From contig NC_044917.1 of assembly GCF_003576645.1 (NCBI RefSeq), positions 8,342,165-8,406,164 on the forward strand: a stretch of DNA of 64,000 nt, given 5' to 3'. A model generated the notes under the pieces. It searched no databases. It was not told the origin of the DNA and saw only the letters and a list, made by a program, of their open reading frames with translations. This DNA is from Ipomoea triloba (lineage: Eukaryota; Streptophyta; Magnoliopsida; Solanales; Convolvulaceae). The stretch's first letter is position 1; every line of letters starts with the position of its first letter. Below are positions 55,201 to 64,000 of this stretch, piece after piece. The position numbers and the translations under genes are program-made.

Positions 55201-58200
55201 CTTAAGGCTGAAAATTGTAATTTTAATGTTTTATGATTTTGCAATTTTTTTATTCGGTTTTTGTGATACAAATATTGAATATACAATATTGAATCATTGA
55301 ATATTGAATATTGATTGTTGAAATTTGAATAATGATTATTGAGTTGATTGTTAAATATTGAGTGTTGAATTAATTGTTATTCTTTGGAAAAGCGTCACTT
55401 TGTGTGAAAAAGCGACTTGCTTCGTTTTGTTTGAAAAAGTGACGCTTCACTTTGCACTTTCGCTTTAAATCAAAGCCCAGCCTCATCTCTTTGGTGCACT
55501 TTTTCATTTTAAAAAGTTTGTTGCTTATTAAGGCTTGTTGTACAAATTTGTTCCAAGGAATTGTATATCCTTTTTTATCTCATCTTTTGTCAGTTCTTAG
55601 TTATTACTTGGAATCTTTGATACTGTGATCCTTTATTTCCAATTCTTTACCCCTGAGATTTATTGTTAAATTTTGGTTATTTCTCTCACCTTTTTGCCAG
55701 ACACATTCCATGCACATCAAAAGTTACCCTTGATACCTCGTTCTGGGACAGCACAGATCTCAGAGATGGCTAATTTAGGAGTTTCATGTGAGGATGTTGC
55801 CACTGGGATTGTTAATGGAATTGAAGTATATGGAACAGGGCTAAAGAATGAAGTTGGTGAATATAATTGCTTCCTAAATGTAATTATTCAGGTTTGTAAT
55901 GAGAAACTGCTTTAGTACTATTACACATTAGGTCATAGCAGGATGTCTTTTACATGTATTTTACTTCTATTTTTTTGGTTTTGTACTTTGTGAGATGTTG
56001 TATTTGAGATGTTTCCTATGTTGTTTCATTGCAGTCATTGTGGCATCTAAGACGATTTCGAGATGAATTCTTGAGATCATCTTCAGAGCATATTCATGTT
56101 GGTGATCCTTGTGTTGTATGCGCTTTATATGATATCTTTACTGCTCTGAGCTTGGCATCTTCTGAAACNTTTTTTTTTTTTTTTTTTTTTTTTCTCAAAG
56201 TGTTCAGTAAGGACCGTAAGGTAGTCTTCCACTCTTCCTCTGATTCTGAAAATCTTATATTCAGATTCTTTCATTCTTTAAAAAATATATTAAAGGTTTA
56301 CATTTTAAAAAACACATTTATAAAGGCATAAAGCTGTAATTTTAATTTAACTTTTTAATCAGGCCATACTCCCTTAATTTTTTCTTTAAAACTTTTCAAA
56401 GGCTTAAGGCTGAAAATTGTAATTTTAATGTTTTATGATTTTGCAATTTTTTTATTCGGTTTTTGTGATACAAATATTGAATATACAATATTGAATCATT
56501 GAATATTGAATATTGATTGTTGAAATTTGAATAATGATTATTGAGTTGATTGTTAAATATTGAGTGTTGAATTAATTGTTATTCTTTGGAAAAGCGTCAC
56601 TTTGTGTGAAAAAGCGACTTGCTTCGTTTTGTTTGAAAAAGTGACGCTTCACTTTGCACTTTCGCTTTAAATCAAAGCCCAGCCTCATCTCTTTGGTGCA
56701 CTTTTTCATTTTAAAAAGTTTGTTGCTTATTAAGGCTTGTTGTACAAATTTGTTCCAAGGAATTGTATATCCTTTTTTATCTCATCTTTTGTCAGTTCTT
56801 AGTTATTACTTGGAATCTTTGATACTGTGATCCTTTATTTCCAATTCTTTACCCCTGAGATTTATTGTTAAATTTTGGTTATTTCTCTCACCTTTTTGCC
56901 AGACACATTCCATGCACATCAAAAGTTACCCTTGATACCTCGTTCTGGGACAGCACAGATCTCAGAGATGGCTAATTTAGGAGTTTCATGTGAGGATGTT
57001 GCCACTGGGATTGTTAATGGAATTGAAGTATATGGAACAGGGCTAAAGAATGAAGTTGGTGAATATAATTGCTTCCTAAATGTAATTATTCAGGTTTGTA
57101 ATGAGAAACTGCTTTAGTACTATTACACATTAGGTCATAGCAGGATGTCTTTTACATGTATTTTACTTCTATTTTTTTGGTTTTGTACTTTGTGAGATGT
57201 TGTATTTGAGATGTTTCCTATGTTGTTTCATTGCAGTCATTGTGGCATCTAAGACGATTTCGAGATGAATTCTTGAGATCATCTTCAGAGCATATTCATG
57301 TTGGTGATCCTTGTGTTGTATGCGCTTTATATGATATCTTTACTGCTCTGAGCTTGGCATCTTCTGAAACACGAAGAGATGCTGTTGCTCCTAATTCCCT
57401 GAGGATTGCCCTGAGCAACCTGTATCCTGATAGGTTGCTCTTCCAGGAGGTAAATCTAATTACTATCCTTACAGCCTTATTTTTGCCTTCTCTTTAGTTA
57501 TCAAACCATAATTTTGCCCTTAGCACACATGCTTACATCTGACACCCCCGTCTTCAAGTACTGATCTAAATAGCTGTCATCTACAGGGCCAGATGAACGA
57601 TGCTTCTGAGGTGCTGGGCGTAATATTTGATTGCTTGCATCAATCATTTGCATCAGCCTCAGGTGCTTCTGATACAGAATCAGTAGACAGCAGTTGTATG
57701 GGCTCTTGGGATTGTGCAAACAGTGCTTGTATTGTACACTCTCTTTTTGGAATGGATGTTTTTGAACGGATGAACTGCTACGAATGTGGATTAGAGTCTA
57801 GACATCTGAAATATAGCTCTTTCTTTCACAATATTAATGCAAGTGCTCTCCGAACAATGAAGGCATGTTATTTGGAACATTTACAATGATGCTTAGATGG
57901 TCATATGGAAATAATATTGAGAATTGAACAAGAAGTGTGTTATGGGACAATCAATAGTTCTGTGGCTTGACTTCTATCTGTTTTTTGCCTTTCAGGTTAT
58001 GTGTCAAGATAGCTCCTTTGATGAGCTTCTGAATCTTGTAGAGATGAACCACCAGTTGGCTTGTGATCCAGATGCTCGCGGATGTGGGAAACATAACCAT
58101 ATCCATCATTTCCTATCAACTCCACCACATGTTTTCACAACAGGTAGCCCCTCTCATCTCTTTACCCTTTCTGGCTTTGTGCAATATTTTCAAGAGCTGC

Positions 58201-58924
58201 AGCATTGAGAAAATGTTTGCATATTATGCTTTCTGATTTTAATGCTTGGCCTCTTTCCTGCAGTTCTGGGTTGGCAGAATACTTGTGAGAGTGTTGAAGA
58301 CATAACGGCAACATTAGTGGCCTTATCTACTGAGATAGATATCAGTGTCCTTTATCGTGGCCTTGATCCAAAGAGCAAACATTGCCTTGTTTCAGTGGTA
58401 AGCCTCCTATAACATAATTGATCCCATTTTGTTGGTAGATAACCATTTTGTTATTACTTATTAGGAGACAAGAGCGACCCCTTTGACCTTTTATTAGGTC
58501 TAAGTTAATCATTCATATGCTTTTCTAATTCTTAACAAGTTCTTTTTTATTATTGGTCAATAATATGAATATATATTGTAATCTTTCATTAAATATGTGA
58601 ATACTTGAGAAATTGTTTTATGTTACATATCTTTGAGGTTTTATATATATATCTCAAATATTTCTCTTCAGGTCTGCTACTATGGACAGCATTATCACTG
58701 TTTTGCGTACAGTCATGACCATGAACGGTGGATCATGTATGACGACAAGACTGTGAAGGTAAAATTTATTTTCTGTCTTTTGTTCCATGTTTATGGAGAG
58801 ACATGGAATTGTGTAATTATGGATGCTTGTTCTATAGGTGATTGGCAGCTGGGCTGATGTACTCACCATGTGTGAAAGAGGGCATTTGCAACCACAAGTC
58901 CTATTCTTTGAAGCTGTAAACTAA
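48354..58924 (+). CDS. Plant USP-type ubiquitin hydrolase with DUF627/DUF629 (At3g47890 type)
   Basis: Exons join(48354-51050, 51136-51264, 51394-51585, 51681-51733, 51847-52156, 52366-52441, 52525-52701, 53793-53906, 56903-57093, 57237-57449, 57587-57862, 57996-58143, 58264-58397, 58672-58758, 58838-58924): 4884 nt, 1627 residues. A DUF627 helical-repeat region lies at about 65-190; a C2H2-like finger ([22 protein letters not shown]) near 400-421 lies in the DUF629 part. A charged coiled coil ([20 protein letters not shown]) is at about 1049-1092. A C-terminal UCH domain has the Cys box [14 protein letters not shown] (Cys1306), followed by SLWHLRRFR, and a His box [11 protein letters not shown] with WIMYDD. 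The Cys box looks like that of animal USP53/USP54, long regarded as weak or inactive. Members are annotated as ubiquitin hydrolase-related with little functional data. The intron after 57862 has a GC donor. Exon 56903-57093 and part of the next also occur at 55701-55891 and 56035-56168 in an artefactual repeat. Confidence 0.92.
52183..52225. repeat. (CT)n microsatellite in intron 5 of the coding region
   Basis: About 43 bases of TC repeat, 26 bp after the donor at 52157 of the ubiquitin hydrolase gene. Confidence 0.9.
54190..54555. repeat. ~175-bp diverged tandem repeat in the hydrolase gene intron
   Basis: AGGCTTATCTCTATTAAG, TTTATTAAATAAAGCTG, CAACAGCTTATT, AATGCCCCAGTCAGTAATGAAAGTG and TTTTATCAACTTGTGTATC (from 54190) recur in the same order from about 54362. 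It resembles dispersed AAAAGC/AGCTTATT plant repeats and is likely an inserted element. 54568-54760 and 55385-55500 add GC-richer AAGCGNCTTGC-type repeat words. Confidence 0.6.
54968..56168 (+). repeat. First copy of a 1201-bp exact direct duplication (probable assembly artefact)
   Basis: Repeated as 56170-57370 with an offset of 1202 and a single N at 56169. It begins in a 24-base poly-T run and ends in mid-exon at TTCTGAAAC. It contains an exon copy (55701-55891) and a truncated next exon (56035-56168). As in the galactosyltransferase gene, the second copy runs on into intact sequence. Confidence 0.92.
56170..57370 (+). repeat. Second copy of the 1201-bp duplication (joins to intact gene)
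   Basis: It starts in poly-T directly after the N and continues through the complete exon 57237-57449. This copy gives the uninterrupted 4884-nt reading frame. Confidence 0.92.
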
Positions 58925-59650
58925 TTCTGATTTGGAAATTGATATTATATACATGCAATCATTGCACGGATGCGGTTCTGGTGTTCTTGGCCTGTACAAG
59001 GGCAAAAGTTTTTGAAGTAGTATTTCAAGATTGGAGAATCACAGAAAGATAATGGAAGAGCAAGTATAGCTAGCTGTTTTGGCCCTTGACTATTTTACCT
59101 TCTGGATCAAGTTTTGCGAGACCATCAATTTTTTTGTAAGATCCATGGATCTTTCCAATAAGGTGGTTCAGTTGAGTCATGGAGGAAGAAGAATTACTAG
59201 CCACTGGTTTCTGAGCTATGTAGGAGTTGGTAGACAGACATTTGCACTCACCGTCACCGAGGCTATGATATTGACATTATTGCTGTGCACAGGAAATTCA
59301 AGGTAAATTGGTCATCTTTTATTATACATTTCCAATATAAGAAAGCTTTGTATAGATCCGATCTTGAGTCTTCTATAGCCTTCTAGCAATGCAGTCTATA
59401 GTATACATTCCCTTTTTCTTATTTTTGGAAGAAAGATTTTGAATGGAGTAGATGCTTTTATCAAAACCTGTAAGTTTTGATGATAATGGAAGGGAGGGAC
59501 TCTCAATGTTTTTCTTGCTGCTGCCCGTGGCTGCAAAGCTTTACCAGAAATGCAATATTTCTTTTGAACATGGATTTTCTTTTGTAGGGACTTTCCACAC
59601 TAATTTGCACTTAACTCATTTATTATACTCGTATCGTTCATTTTGCTTTA
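58925..59650 (+). other. 3' flank of the hydrolase gene
   Basis: Probable 3' UTR and downstream DNA. Frames at 59079-59306 and 59452-59754 have no recognisable content. Nothing else is supported. Confidence 0.4.
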
Positions 59651-59654
59651 CAGT

Positions 59655-59865
59655 TTGTTTTTTTGGGGTCACTAGGAAACTCGCATACACTACCCGAGGG
59701 TGTGTATTGAGTAAATATCGCCTTGTGACCCTAATCGGCAAAGGATCACAATAAGGTAAATAAACCTAGGTTGCTCATAGTTAACCGGTTCAACCAAAAG
59801 GGTTGAGATTCGAACTCGTGATTTTGTAGTTACAAGTTTGTATTCTTAGTCATTTTGATTGGGGT
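59655..59865 (-). mobile_element. SINE-like element of a second family
   Basis: On the minus strand TCACGAGTTCGAATCTCAAC fits a B box (GTTCGAATC). The downstream body reads CTTATTGTGATCCTTTGCCG... CACAAGGCGATATTTACTC... CGGGTAGTGTATGCGAGTTTC. It is of SINE size (about 200 bp). The A box region (GTAACCCCAATCAAAATGAC) is weak. No target duplication was read. Confidence 0.45.
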
Positions 59866-61120
59866 TACACTTTACACTCCATCCAAAACTTTTAACTAAA
59901 AAGTTTATTATAAATTATAAAATTAAATACTACGTATATTTTATAACATATTCACATGTCTAATTGCAAGTTATTTATTAATAAAAGCATCAATTACATT
60001 TTTTTAACGATTTTTTTGTTTAAATTAATTCTTTTTTACGATTGCTTAATGTACTTTCCCCTAAATTTTACGTAGTATTATGTAGTTTATAGAAATATTA
60101 TATTATGTATAAAAATATTAAATACAATAATATGTTGTCATAAGCAATATAATTTTAGTTTAATACTTTATTTGACATTTGGAGAGCCGGAGATTTAGAT
60201 TAACATTTTCAAAAAACAACTGCAGCACTAACACAAATATAGTCAGATTTGATCAAATTTGTGTGTGATAGCGGGTATGTTAGATTGTGAACATAAACAA
60301 ACTTAATACGAGCCAATAAATGAATTGTTTATTTGAAATATAGTTATACATTTTTGAAATATTTACTTTTATGAAAAATTTACTTTTACAGTAACATTCT
60401 GCCACAAACTATAGTTGTACATTCTTGAAATATTTACTTTTATGAAAAATTTGTTAATTTTACCTTGATATGCACCGAATGATAAAAATACATATTGGGC
60501 ATTCAACTATTCGCGCAATGCGTGTGTGGTAACTAGTACTTGAAACAAAATGAATGGCAAACACCTTGTTTTAAAAAAAAAAAAAAATTAAAAAAATAAA
60601 AAGTAAAACTGTGAACAATACTTGCAAGTTTTCATAATTTGAAAGAATTGCAAATTATTGTTTAAATAAGCTTTAAAAAAAAAACCTTTTTGCACCAATT
60701 TAAGTACTTTTAATATTTTAATAATACATATATAAATATTATTATTATATTTCATTTTGAGGGTGAGTTAGAATATAATTGCAAATATGGTGATATAACA
60801 CTAGAGTTTACTTTTGAAAATGGAAAGGAATTGTTGAGATAAAAATAGTGTTAGATAAGGCGAAATACTCGTGCAATCCTTGAGACAAAGTGAAGCGAAA
60901 CACAAAGCTATTTTTCTTTATCAAGACCAAACATGCAACGCTGCATCTCCCTTTTGACCAAATCTCAATGAATTGTTTTGAGCCATATGAACTATGTAAG
61001 GGTCCAAAATGTATGTGATTATTAGGTGATTAAAAAGGCTATCAATGAGATTAGAGTGATTATACTCTTATAATGTTTTACTTAAAAAAAATAGCAAATA
61101 AGATGATGGATCACAATAAT
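59866..61120. other. Very AT-rich spacer
   Basis: Contains a ~75-bp imperfect duplication (TTTTGAAATATTTACTTTTA at 60352 and again at 60424). No gene is seen. Confidence 0.4.
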
Positions 61121-61436
61121 GTCAAATAGGTACTTGTAGAACCATAAGAATAAAGAATTATTTCAATAACTCTTTCAAACAAATTCTAAAATTCTTGTAA
61201 TACTTTATGTTTAATTTTAAATTTGAAGTTTGAATGAATAGTTGCATCTTTTGATGAATAAATAAACTTTTTTCATAAGTCAAATAGGTACTTGTAGAAC
61301 CATAAGAATAAAGAATTGTTTCAATAGCTCTTTCGAACAAAGTCTAAAATTCTTGGAATACTTTACGTTTAATTTTAAATTTGAAGTTTGAATAAATAGT
61401 TGCATCTTTTGATGAATAGATAAACTTTTTTTTTTT
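61121..61436. repeat. 158-bp tandem duplication
   Basis: GTCAAATAGGTACTTGTAGA begins both units (61121 and 61279). They differ at roughly a dozen positions, so this is an old duplication and not an assembly repeat. Non-coding. Confidence 0.85.
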
Positions 61437-62690
61437 TTCCATAAACCAAGCTATTTTCACGGGGCTCATATGCATTCTAGTATCATCCAATCATCTAGGG
61501 GGGTATGTTCAAGTTGAAAACTCTCTTCATCCTCCAATAATGGTTTTTTTCTCTTTTTTATTTTATTTAATAATTTTTTAGAATGATATTCAAATAGGCA
61601 TTGAATAAAACAAAATCATGTAATTGAACTAAAATTAACTTGTTCCCCTGTTATCGTTGATGGTGGCAGTCATCCTATTAATTTTTTTTTTAATTTATTA
61701 AACTAATTTTAAATAAAATAAATTATAAAATTAAAAAAAAAAAAAACAAAACAAATGCAAGTCCCACCTATGTTTGATACAAAATACTGTAATAAATCTT
61801 CATATTTATGGATTTTCATTATGAACTGTATTGGTCTCCTCGTTCACAACAAGTTGGTTTACAAACATATATATAGTAATAAATGGAAGAGAAAAAGAGA
61901 GAAGGGAAATGGATTTTTGTAGTAAAGAAGCACTCCCATGTGATTATTACAATAGAGTAACGGGTGATCGGTCAAGTTACGGTAGAATGATGTAAATTGT
62001 ACGATTTATGTTTTTGTATATCGTACGACAAATGCATTTCTTATATACAAGTAAAACATGAGAAACACAAGTTGTATTTGTGTTTCTCATAATTTACGCA
62101 AAAAAAAAAAAATAATTTTCATAAATTTAAGAAACTAATTTGAGACTTGCATTTCTATCCACTCCTCTACTTTTCTTTTCTTTTTTTTTTTTTTTGCTCA
62201 TTTTAGTCAATTACCATTTTATCTACTCCTCCAAAAAAAAATCTATTTAAGTCAAAAGCCCTTTTGGATTTTGGAAGGGAGAAAATGACTAAAATGTAAA
62301 AGAATGGGAAGGAATTGACAAAAATGTGAAGAATTTAAAAAGTTGACAAAAATATGAAATTCGCGTTTGGGATATGCGTTTGGCATCAGAAAAACGCGGC
62401 TGAGTCTTTTTTTTTTTTAATTATGAAATTAAACGCATTTCAAAAATGCATATGATGTATAAAATAGATCATACGCATTTCAAAATCTAAATTTTAAGGC
62501 TTGTCCTAGTAATTACTTTTTCGTGAATTTTCACTTTTATTTCCTTTCAAATATTTACAGCAAATCAAACGGGATGTTATACAATAATCCAAATTTTAAA
62601 ATCAACCAATTTTTGTCTACCCTTTCAAATAATATTCTATTCTAAGTCAAAACACCTTTTGGATTTTGGAAGCAGCTGCGAAATTGATTT
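61437..62690. other. Spacer with poly-A/T tracts and MULE-like end words
   Basis: 62020-62160 and 62290-62420 contain words such as GACTTGCATTTCTATCC, GAATTGACAAAAATGTGAAG and ATTCGCGTTTGGGATATGCG that recall the ends of the element at 38871-40370, but I could not define inverted termini. No gene is seen. Confidence 0.35.
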
Positions 62691-63069
62691 TGCAGGTGAT
62701 GGTAAGAAGTCATACGTGGCAGAGTGCAGTGGGACCCACGCAGCGTCGTGCGTGTGGTTTGCGCACGGTCTCACACTCTCTTCCCGGGTGCCCCAAGAAG
62801 AAAAAAAAAAATGCTACAGGCGGCAATGAGAGTTAGGTATAACGTCTCAATCCGCCACAGAGGCACCACAAATCTTTAATCAACTCAACAATCGCAAAAA
62901 CCCAAAACCCCAATTTTAAATTGCGATTTGGACATGGGAGAGGCACCAACAACGCCTTCCTGCACAAAAAAACAAGACTGATCCCCTCCCATATATGCTC
63001 CTCCACCTTCAATGCTGAAGCTTCCCCTTTGGTCTCTCTCGCCGTTGATGATAGGCGCTTCGTCTGAAA
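62691..63069 (+). promoter_or_regulatory. Promoter/5' UTR region of the BRUTUS-like gene
   Basis: The DNA becomes GC-richer from 62725 (GGGACCCACGCAGCGTCGTG), as is common near plant transcription starts. There is no obvious TATA box. The leader before the ATG at 63070 has CT-rich sequence and no long upstream frame on the plus strand. Confidence 0.4.
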
Positions 63070-63327
63070 ATGGGCGGCGGAGAACCCGAGACGGAGGAGG
63101 ATTCCCTGCCTCCTTCACTTGCTGCTCTCAAGCTCGTTGATTCCCCGATTCTTTTCCTCGCTGTTTTTCATAAGGTCCTGAGATCTGAGCTAGCTCAGCT
63201 CCGCCGCCTGGCGGTGGAGGCCGTCTCCGGGAATGGCTCCCTTGGCCTTGACCTCGTTGACGAGCTTAGAAGGAGGTTTCAGTTCTTGAAACTAGTCTGT
63301 AAATACCATTGTGCTGCAGAAGATGAG
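63070..63327 (+). CDS. BTSL: BRUTUS-like zinc-finger E3 ligase, first exon (partial)
   Basis: First coding exon, 86 residues, beginning MGGGEPETEEDS. From residue 24 it reads VDSPILFLAVFHKVLRSELA, then LDLVDELRRRFQFLKLVCKY and HCAAEDE, the start of the first hemerythrin domain of BRUTUS/BRUTUS-like proteins. The His of FHK and the His and Glu of YHCAAEDE are at positions that bind iron in this family. In relatives VIFLALD follows AEDE directly, so the exon ends at GAG 63327 before GTCCGT; the rest lies beyond the window. The family are nuclear or cytosolic RING E3 ligases that limit iron uptake by degrading bHLH regulators. MGGG at the start and the short lead suit the BTSL1/BTSL2 branch more than BRUTUS itself. 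Confidence 0.88.
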
Positions 63328-64000
63328 GTCCGTTTGGCTTCTTACTTCTCCATAAATTAAATTCTATCTTTCTTTAACTTGGTTCAATGTATTTATTGAT
63401 TAGAAATACAGCTAAAACAGAAAAGAAACCCTTCGCCTTCTTAAATCTCACCCTCATGCTTTGTTTGGCAAGTCCAGCTGAGGCGCTAGTAGTTAATAAG
63501 CTAACTAATTGAAATTAAAGTGTTTGTTAAAATTATTTTTTGAATTACCTAATAAATGTAAAAGATAAAAAAGGATAAACTATGATATTAGGATTTTGAT
63601 TAATGAAGGGTAGATTGTGTTATTTTTGGAAATTAACAAAGATAAAAAGTTAGCAATTTATTTTGAAACGTTATTATTTTAAGTTTCCCATATTTTACCA
63701 AAGGCTTAGGCTTATATAGTTTGTTTGTAGCTTAAAATAGCTATAAGTTCTAAAATAAGCTCTACTAATCAGAGCTTCAAGCAAATGTTGTGAAAATTAA
63801 GGACATGGTCAACCAGTAATAAAGAGCAAATGTTGTGAAAATGTTGTGAAAATTAAGGACATGGTCAACCAGTAACAAAGAGGCTAGTACAGAATTGTTT
63901 TTATTTGCTAACTATCATCATTAGAGTGCCTATGACTTATTTAAGCAAATGAGAATGTGAAGCTTTGGAAAGATTAAATAAATGGAAACACAAAACCTAG
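63328..64000 (+). other. Intron 1 of the BRUTUS-like gene with MITE-like sequence and a tandem duplication
   Basis: 63461-63776 starts GCTTTGTTTGGCAAGTCC and ends AAATAAGCTCTACTAATCAG, with AT-rich inside, suggesting a MITE. 63782-63882 holds two copies of CAAATGTTGTGAAAATTAAG... GGTCAACCAGTAA(T/C)AAAGAG; the second has an extra 11-bp partial duplication. Confidence 0.5.

Noticed and set aside
1..64000. A dedicated novel defence, biosynthetic or regulatory gene cluster
   Set aside because: The four supported genes belong to known families with unrelated roles, and the remainder is mobile-element or non-coding DNA.

Overview
This window is nuclear DNA of a flowering plant, most likely a eudicot. 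The protein-coding genes have many exons and small AT-rich GT-AG introns. They match plant-only families: a galectin-domain hydroxyproline galactosyltransferase, a PPR-SMR protein, a plant DUF627/DUF629 ubiquitin hydrolase and a BRUTUS-like E3 ligase. The spaces between them are AT-rich and full of plant mobile elements (Ty1/copia, Ty3/gypsy, LINE, tRNA-derived SINE, MULE, CACTA, MITEs). I see no prokaryotic or organellar gene cluster, and I could not fix the plant family.

Layout: 1-1790 holds a decayed, intron-containing copy of the plastid ribosomal protein S1 gene (minus strand). 2660-4080 is a LINE remnant and about 4970-6463 a Ty1/copia remnant. 6470-13200 is intergenic with MITEs, microsatellites, a SINE and a (TA)n-bounded inverted-repeat element. 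The first intact gene (13711-18456, plus) encodes a GT31 galactosyltransferase of 668 residues. 18780-28530 is a dense stack of nested elements: a Tourist-like element holding an inverted-repeat element, which itself holds a 2661-bp solo LTR and a retroposed insert; a 1164-bp MULE with a 9-bp target duplication; and a SINE split by a 992-bp solo LTR. 29300-34200 carries retroelement debris. The PPR-SMR gene (34345-38757, plus) has its main exon at 36193-38757. 38871-47620 holds a MULE-like element, a CACTA element inside a MITE, a decayed copia polyprotein and a Ty3/gypsy (Athila-like) fragment. The ubiquitin hydrolase gene (48354-58924, plus; 1627 residues) and the first exon of a BRUTUS-like gene (63070-63327, plus) close the window.

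Two exact direct duplications (about 1.29 kb in the galactosyltransferase gene, 1.20 kb in the hydrolase gene) each have a single N at the junction inside a poly-T run. They look like unmerged contig overlaps. Using only the second copy of the repeated exons, both genes splice into uninterrupted reading frames (2007 and 4884 nt), so the first copies should be ignored in gene models.

The genes do not form a pathway. The galactosyltransferase, PPR-SMR and BRUTUS-like genes recall the neighbourhood At1g74750-At1g74800 of Arabidopsis chromosome 1, so the window is probably a conserved syntenic block expanded by mobile elements. I found no convincing new biological system. The most interesting parts are the nested-element records and the assembly errors that affect two gene models.
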